From positions 62,001 through 126,000 of the forward strand of contig CAJQLB010000003.1 of assembly GCA_905479065.1 (NCBI GenBank): a stretch of 64,000 bases of DNA, written 5' to 3'. Under the pieces are notes generated by a model, which had not been told where the DNA came from, made no database searches, and was given only the letters and a program-made list of their open reading frames with translations. Origin of the DNA: an uncultured Flavobacteriaceae bacterium (GTDB lineage Bacteria > Bacteroidota > Bacteroidia > Flavobacteriales > Flavobacteriaceae). A program made the translations under genes and the position numbers. This document shows positions 60,719 through 64,000 of this stretch, piece by piece (the first letter of the stretch is position 1; the number at the start of each line of letters is the position of its first letter).

Positions 60719-60722
60719 TATA
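60715..60722 (-). promoter_or_regulatory. -7 promoter element of the hydrolase-dehydrogenase-transporter operon
   Basis: TATATTTG on the minus strand, a perfect TAnnTTTG match, 45 bp upstream of the hydrolase ATG at 60670. It sits between the two operator-like repeats. No TTTG at 19 bp was found. Confidence 0.5.
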
Positions 60723-60726
60723 TAAA

Positions 60727-60751
60727 ACTTATGAGAAAAAAGTCTCACAAA
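60727..60751. promoter_or_regulatory. Operator-like repeat 2 (TetR site candidate)
   Basis: Second copy, exactly 33 bp from the first (about three helical turns, same face). Better dyad: TTATGAGA and TCTCACAA around six central bases. It covers the -33 region of the hydrolase promoter and the regulator's own start codon at 60731, so binding would block both. Confidence 0.6.
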
Positions 60752-61342
60752 GAGGAAGATTATTTAGAATCAGGACGTATAGGTCAGAAAAGAAAAACGC
60801 GTGAGTTACTATTGGCAACTGCTAAGAAGATGTTAGTTAAGGGTGAAAATATTAGTGTAGAGCAAGTGGCTCTAGTGGCGGGTATATCTAAGGCAACAGC
60901 ATATCGCTATTTTTCAAATAAGGATATCTTATTAAAAGAAGCGTCTTTACAAAGAGGCTTGATGGATAAAGATGATTTGTTTGGTGATATTGATGTATGC
61001 AATTTAAATGCACGGATTGAAAAATTAATTGATTATCATTTTGAGGTTTTGACTACAAATGAAGATGTATTTCGATTATATTTAGGTGCAATAATGCAGA
61101 ATTCCGTTCGAGATAAGAAAAATTATTCGAGAGGAGGAAAAAGAATTCTATTGATAGCCGAGGCACTTCTACCTTTAAAAAAAGAGATTTCAAAAGAAAC
61201 ATTTGATAAAATGGTTAACGCAATAAGTCTTTTAATGGGCATAGAATCTGTTTCCATATTAAAAGATATTTGTGGTTTAGAAAATGGAAGTATTCAAGAA
61301 ATGTGGAAATGGATGATTCAAAAGATAATTACAAACCCATAG
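60731..61342 (+). CDS. TetR/AcrR family regulator of the hydrolase operon
   Basis: A 203-residue repressor. After a basic arm (MRKKSHKEEDYLESGRIGQK), the DNA-binding domain at ~20-68 shows TRELLLATAKKMLVKG, SVEQVALVAGISKATAYRYF (helix-turn-helix) and SNKDILLKEAS, a classic TetR pattern. The C-terminal ligand domain (~75-203) is helical and not specific. It is divergent from the hydrolase operon across a 60-bp shared promoter region that carries two matched 25-bp repeats, the usual arrangement for a local repressor. The second repeat covers the ATG, so a start further downstream is possible but no good Met lies near. The inducer is probably an acid handled by the operon (inference). Confidence 0.92.
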   Translation: MRKKSHKEEDYLESGRIGQKRKTRELLLATAKKMLVKGENISVEQVALVAGISKATAYRYFSNKDILLKEASLQRGLMDKDDLFGDIDVCNLNARIEKLIDYHFEVLTTNEDVFRLYLGAIMQNSVRDKKNYSRGGKRILLIAEALLPLKKEISKETFDKMVNAISLLMGIESVSILKDICGLENGSIQEMWKWMIQKIITNP

Positions 61343-61417
61343 TTTATGTCATTACTTGGGTAAAGGTTAGTAATACTAGATGTAAAAAAATGGCTAAGCT
61401 TCTAAATAAAGTTAAAG

Positions 61418-62557
61418 ATGAAAATTTTAATTTCTCCCGATAAATTTAAAGGTTCTTTAAGCGCTATCGAAGTTTGTAATGCCCTTGCAAAAGGACTGAA
61501 AAAGAGTAACTCTAGTCTAGACATTACAGCTTGTCCGATGGCAGATGGGGGAGATGGTTCATTACAAACAATAAATTATTATTTAAATTTAAAGCCTGTT
61601 GAACTACTTGTAAATGACCCTTTATTTCGCCCCATAAAATCAACTTATTATCGTTCTCAAAAGATAGCTTATATTGAAATGTCATCTGCATCTGGCTTGG
61701 TTTTATTAAAGGAAGAAGAGCGTAATTGCATGTTTACGTCTTCTTTTGGTACGGGTGAATTAATTGCTGATGCCATACAAAAAGGAGCAACAACCATTAA
61801 TCTATTTATCGGTGGAAGTGCAACAAATGACGGAGGAATTGGCATAGCCTCAGCTTTAGGGTATCGATTTTTTGATGCCTGCGAAAATTTACTATCACCT
61901 ATAGGGCAAAATCTTTTATTAATTAACCGAATAGATGACAGTGAGGTGCTTTTTAAGACTAAAGAAGTCCAAGTGAAAGTAATTTGTGATGTCAATACCT
62001 TATTGTATGGTAAAAATGGGGCAGCTTATATTTATGGTGTTCAAAAAGGTGCAAGTTCAATTGAAATTGAACAATTAAACCAAGGTTTAGTCAATTTATC
62101 ATCAAAATTACTTGAACATGATTTGCCTAATATTTCTGATATCCCTGGAGCAGGTGCAGCCGGTGGAGTTGGTGGAGGCGCTTTTGCTTTTCTCGGGGCA
62201 CAATTACTTTCAGGTATTCAAAACTTCATAGAAATTACTCAATTAGAAACATTGATTAAGGAGTGTGATTTAGTGATAACAGGGGAAGGGAAATTAGATA
62301 TTCAAACAGAAGAAGGTAAAGTCATCAGTGGTGTTTGTCAACTAGCTAAAAAAAATAAAAAACCAATTATTGCAGTGTGTGGTGATGTTGATTTACCTAT
62401 TTCAAAGTCACTTGAACTTAAAAAAGTTTATACAGTTTTGAGTAAATCAAAATCTGTTGAGGAAGCTATAGCCAAAGCAGCAGAAAAGTTAGTATTAATT
62501 GGTCATGAAATCGGTGTAAAATTTTGCAAGCATGCAAAAAAACCATCAATTCAATAA
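61418..62557 (+). CDS. glxK: Glycerate kinase, type I (GarK/GlxK family)
   Basis: A 379-residue kinase of the glycerate kinase I family, which phosphorylates D-glycerate to 2-phosphoglycerate with ATP. The start KILISPDKFKGSLSAIEV, the block PMADGGDGSLQTI, GGSATNDGGIGIASALG, PGAGAAGGVGGGAFAF and TGEGKLDIQTEEGKV are all diagnostic and in order; the length is exactly that of GarK (~380). It follows the TetR gene by 75 bp on the same strand, so it may be in its transcript or have its own promoter (none recognised). With the tartrate dehydrogenase, whose products can include D-glycerate, it links the neighbouring operon to lower glycolysis. Confidence 0.95.
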   Translation: MKILISPDKFKGSLSAIEVCNALAKGLKKSNSSLDITACPMADGGDGSLQTINYYLNLKPVELLVNDPLFRPIKSTYYRSQKIAYIEMSSASGLVLLKEEERNCMFTSSFGTGELIADAIQKGATTINLFIGGSATNDGGIGIASALGYRFFDACENLLSPIGQNLLLINRIDDSEVLFKTKEVQVKVICDVNTLLYGKNGAAYIYGVQKGASSIEIEQLNQGLVNLSSKLLEHDLPNISDIPGAGAAGGVGGGAFAFLGAQLLSGIQNFIEITQLETLIKECDLVITGEGKLDIQTEEGKVISGVCQLAKKNKKPIIAVCGDVDLPISKSLELKKVYTVLSKSKSVEEAIAKAAEKLVLIGHEIGVKFCKHAKKPSIQ

Positions 62558-62694
62558 AAAATATTGGACAGAAGAAAATTCCATTTGAGAATTATTAAAT
62601 AGGTCATATGAAAAAATTACAAAATTATAGAGATTAAGTCCATGAAAAATAGTTTTAAAATTATGCCCTACTTTAAAGGTGTTAACAGTCATTT

Positions 62695-63423
62695 TCAAAC
62701 TGTTTTTTTCTTATGAACAAAAACTTCAGATCCATTGAATAAGTTGATTGAGTGAGGTTCAACATTTGTCAAATACTTAAATTCATCCCCAAAAACGGTA
62801 TTAAAATCAAAAGTTATTTTTGAGCTAATAACCTTATGCGATTCCCAGTCAGTATGATCAATCTTGTAAATGGTACAAGAATTAGGATTAATTTTAGAAG
62901 TACCCCAAAAATGCTTAGAAAAAAAATGTTCAGAGGTGTTTAAATTAATTGGATTACTTTTTTTTGTGCTCACAAGCTCAAAATCATGCCAGCGGTTTTT
63001 CTTTAGCCCATATGATGTGAATAATTCATGATTATTCTCAGACCATTCGTGTCTCATTTTTTTTGTTTCATAGTTCTCTTTATAGATGTATTTAGCTACA
63101 AGAGTAAGTGCTGTTTTTGGAAAAAATAATTTGGTGAAAGCAACTTCGGATCTCCAGTTTCCGGGAGTAATTTCTCTTTTCACATAAAAACGTAAGTTGA
63201 TCTCCTCAAAAATGTTATGATATGGTACACGAACATTTAGAAGGCGCGTCTCACAATATCTAAATGCCACAAGGCTCACATAGTGTTTACCATTATATGC
63301 CTCTAGGATTGTACCCTTAGGTATGTGTTTTTTAAGTATTTCAGGATCAACAATATAATTGGCAGATGCTAGCCTTAACCAATTAGCTCTCAAAAATATT
63401 CTGTTTTGATTAAGTTTTAGCAT
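62695..63423 (-). CDS. YqjF family protein (DUF2071)
   Basis: A 242-residue protein of the YqjF/DUF2071 family. The opening ANWLRLASANYIVDPEILKKH and YVSLVAFRYCETRLLNVRVP, followed by NLRFYVKREI and the FAKYIYKE-like strand region, are the family pattern (W-x3-L...D...L...P). The fold is related to acetoacetate decarboxylase, but no Schiff-base Lys can be assigned, and the function of the family is unknown. No signal peptide. It is convergent with the glycerate kinase gene and single. The 137-bp gap between them holds nothing clear. Confidence 0.85.
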   Translation of the reverse strand: MLKLNQNRIFLRANWLRLASANYIVDPEILKKHIPKGTILEAYNGKHYVSLVAFRYCETRLLNVRVPYHNIFEEINLRFYVKREITPGNWRSEVAFTKLFFPKTALTLVAKYIYKENYETKKMRHEWSENNHELFTSYGLKKNRWHDFELVSTKKSNPINLNTSEHFFSKHFWGTSKINPNSCTIYKIDHTDWESHKVISSKITFDFNTVFGDEFKYLTNVEPHSINLFNGSEVFVHKKKTV

Positions 63424-63572
63424 GTCTGGTATAAATACTTCTTATCGTAGGTAAAGAGTGTTGTTTATTGGAATCTATCGGAATCACATTCTGTTTAAAG
63501 TTAGCTATTAATTATTCCTTTTATTAAGCATTAAATCATTACGACCTATAATAATGGCTCCACTGTATTTAT

Positions 63573-64000
63573 TTACAAATCTTTTGCAAGACATATACTG
63601 TCAGGAATGTCCTTGAGCTTACCGTATTTATCAGTAGAACCATAATTGTTTCTTTGATAGAGTTTACTTGCTTCAGGTTGTTTTGATCCCATAAAAAGCA
63701 CGCACCTAGAATTTCCTAACTCTTTAGACCAGTTTTCTAATTCATATAAAATCTTATCACCAACTCTTTGACCTCTTGCCTCGGGAGAAACGTACATTCT
63801 TTTAATCTCCATGGAATTAAAATTATGTTTGGAGATTGCTCCGCAACCAATTACTTTGCTTTTCATCAATGCTAAAACAACATAATTTAAATTAGAAATA
63901 TCATTAAATTCTGCTAAAAGATGAGTTGCTCCATCTCTGCCTGCGAGATCTAAATTTAGTGATTTCACAAGTTTTTTAAATTCTAAATGCTGAGAATTTG
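63573..64000 (-). CDS. GNAT family N-acetyltransferase, 5' end cut by the window edge
   Basis: The C-terminal part of a GNAT protein, with at least 142 residues visible. The frame stays open to the last base (…HLEFKKLVKSLNLDLAGRDGA), so the apparent GTG start at 63968 is not the true one and the gene begins beyond 64000. Motif A is at RMYVSPEARGQRVGDKILYEL (R/Q-x-x-G-x-G/A form is degenerate: RGQRVG), followed by SRCVLFMGSKQPEASKLYQRNNY, the family closing element. It acetylates an unknown amine. It resembles YitI/PhnO-like small GNATs, not the one at the left end. Confidence 0.85.
   Translation of the reverse strand, partial: NSQHLEFKKLVKSLNLDLAGRDGATHLLAEFNDISNLNYVVLALMKSKVIGCGAISKHNFNSMEIKRMYVSPEARGQRVGDKILYELENWSKELGNSRCVLFMGSKQPEASKLYQRNNYGSTDKYGKLKDIPDSICLAKDL

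Noticed and set aside
60671-60748. 26-residue N-terminal extension of the hydrolase
   Set aside because: It would cross the divergent promoter and both operator repeats; family proteins start near MFKSF.
1-64000. CRISPR arrays, insertion sequences, prophage, integrative elements
   Set aside because: No spaced direct repeats, transposase, integrase or tRNA-disrupting boundary was seen; codon and base use look even by eye.

Overview
The window is AT-rich (I estimate roughly 35% GC) chromosomal DNA from a marine-type member of the Flavobacteriaceae (Bacteroidota). The signs are two secreted proteins with C-terminal type IX secretion (T9SS) sorting domains, lipoproteins with Bacteroidota lipoboxes, a bacillithiol deacetylase (BshB1), a ResB-CcsA fusion for cytochrome c assembly, a single-chain PurL, and promoters of the Bacteroidota type TTTG-N19-TAnnTTTG. 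I see no phage, insertion sequence, integron or CRISPR array. It reads as core and semi-core chromosome, and the ends cut a GNAT gene on the right; the left-most gene is complete.

Layout. 1-9.2 kb: GNAT, a LETM1-related protein, lipoprotein Cu,Zn-SOD, a Crp/Fnr regulator, a giant Asp-box propeller protein, and a VWA + MoxR/ChlI-type AAA+ pair. 9.2-13.9 kb: exported M1, M28 and M23 peptidases and a WD40-like protein. 13.9-21.7 kb: a fatty-acid beta-oxidation locus (MarR-fadN-fadA-fadE, with an acyl-CoA ligase upstream), with a 30-bp perfect palindrome set against the MarR promoter. 21.8-31.1 kb: T9SS-sorted M14 carboxypeptidase, purL, and a T9SS-sorted P-domain protein. 31.1-35.5 kb: an operon of a secreted PIG-L deacetylase, a 37-residue membrane microprotein and a sodium:solute symporter. 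35.6-38.4 kb: a tightly overlapping operon DUF2520-kdsC-ubiA-maf. 38.5-42.1 kb: ccsBA plus two tiny membrane ORFs. 42.4-46 kb: HAD phosphatase, pseudouridine synthase, trans-sulfuration enzyme, bshB1, tRNA-His. 46-54.3 kb: two paralogous M28 lipoproteins, DUF3108, a universal stress protein, and small envelope proteins ending in a YtcJ-like amidohydrolase. 54.7-57 kb: galactokinase, tRNA-Ser, nitroreductase.

The most interesting block is 57.2-62.6 kb. A divergently transcribed TetR regulator faces an operon of a fluoroacetate/haloacetate-dehalogenase-type hydrolase (all catalytic, carboxylate-binding and halide-binding positions are conserved), a tartrate/D-malate dehydrogenase and a DASS/SLC13 dicarboxylate transporter. 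A glycerate kinase follows the regulator. Together they look like a regulated pathway for uptake and breakdown of (possibly halogenated) hydroxy- or dicarboxylic acids to 2-phosphoglycerate. Two near-identical 25-bp operator-like repeats exactly 33 bp apart straddle the hydrolase promoter. The other points worth following are the microproteins beside the symporter and beside ccsBA, which are easily missed by gene callers, and the MarR operator of the fad operon.

All functional calls come from reading motifs and family resemblance by eye; no database search was run.
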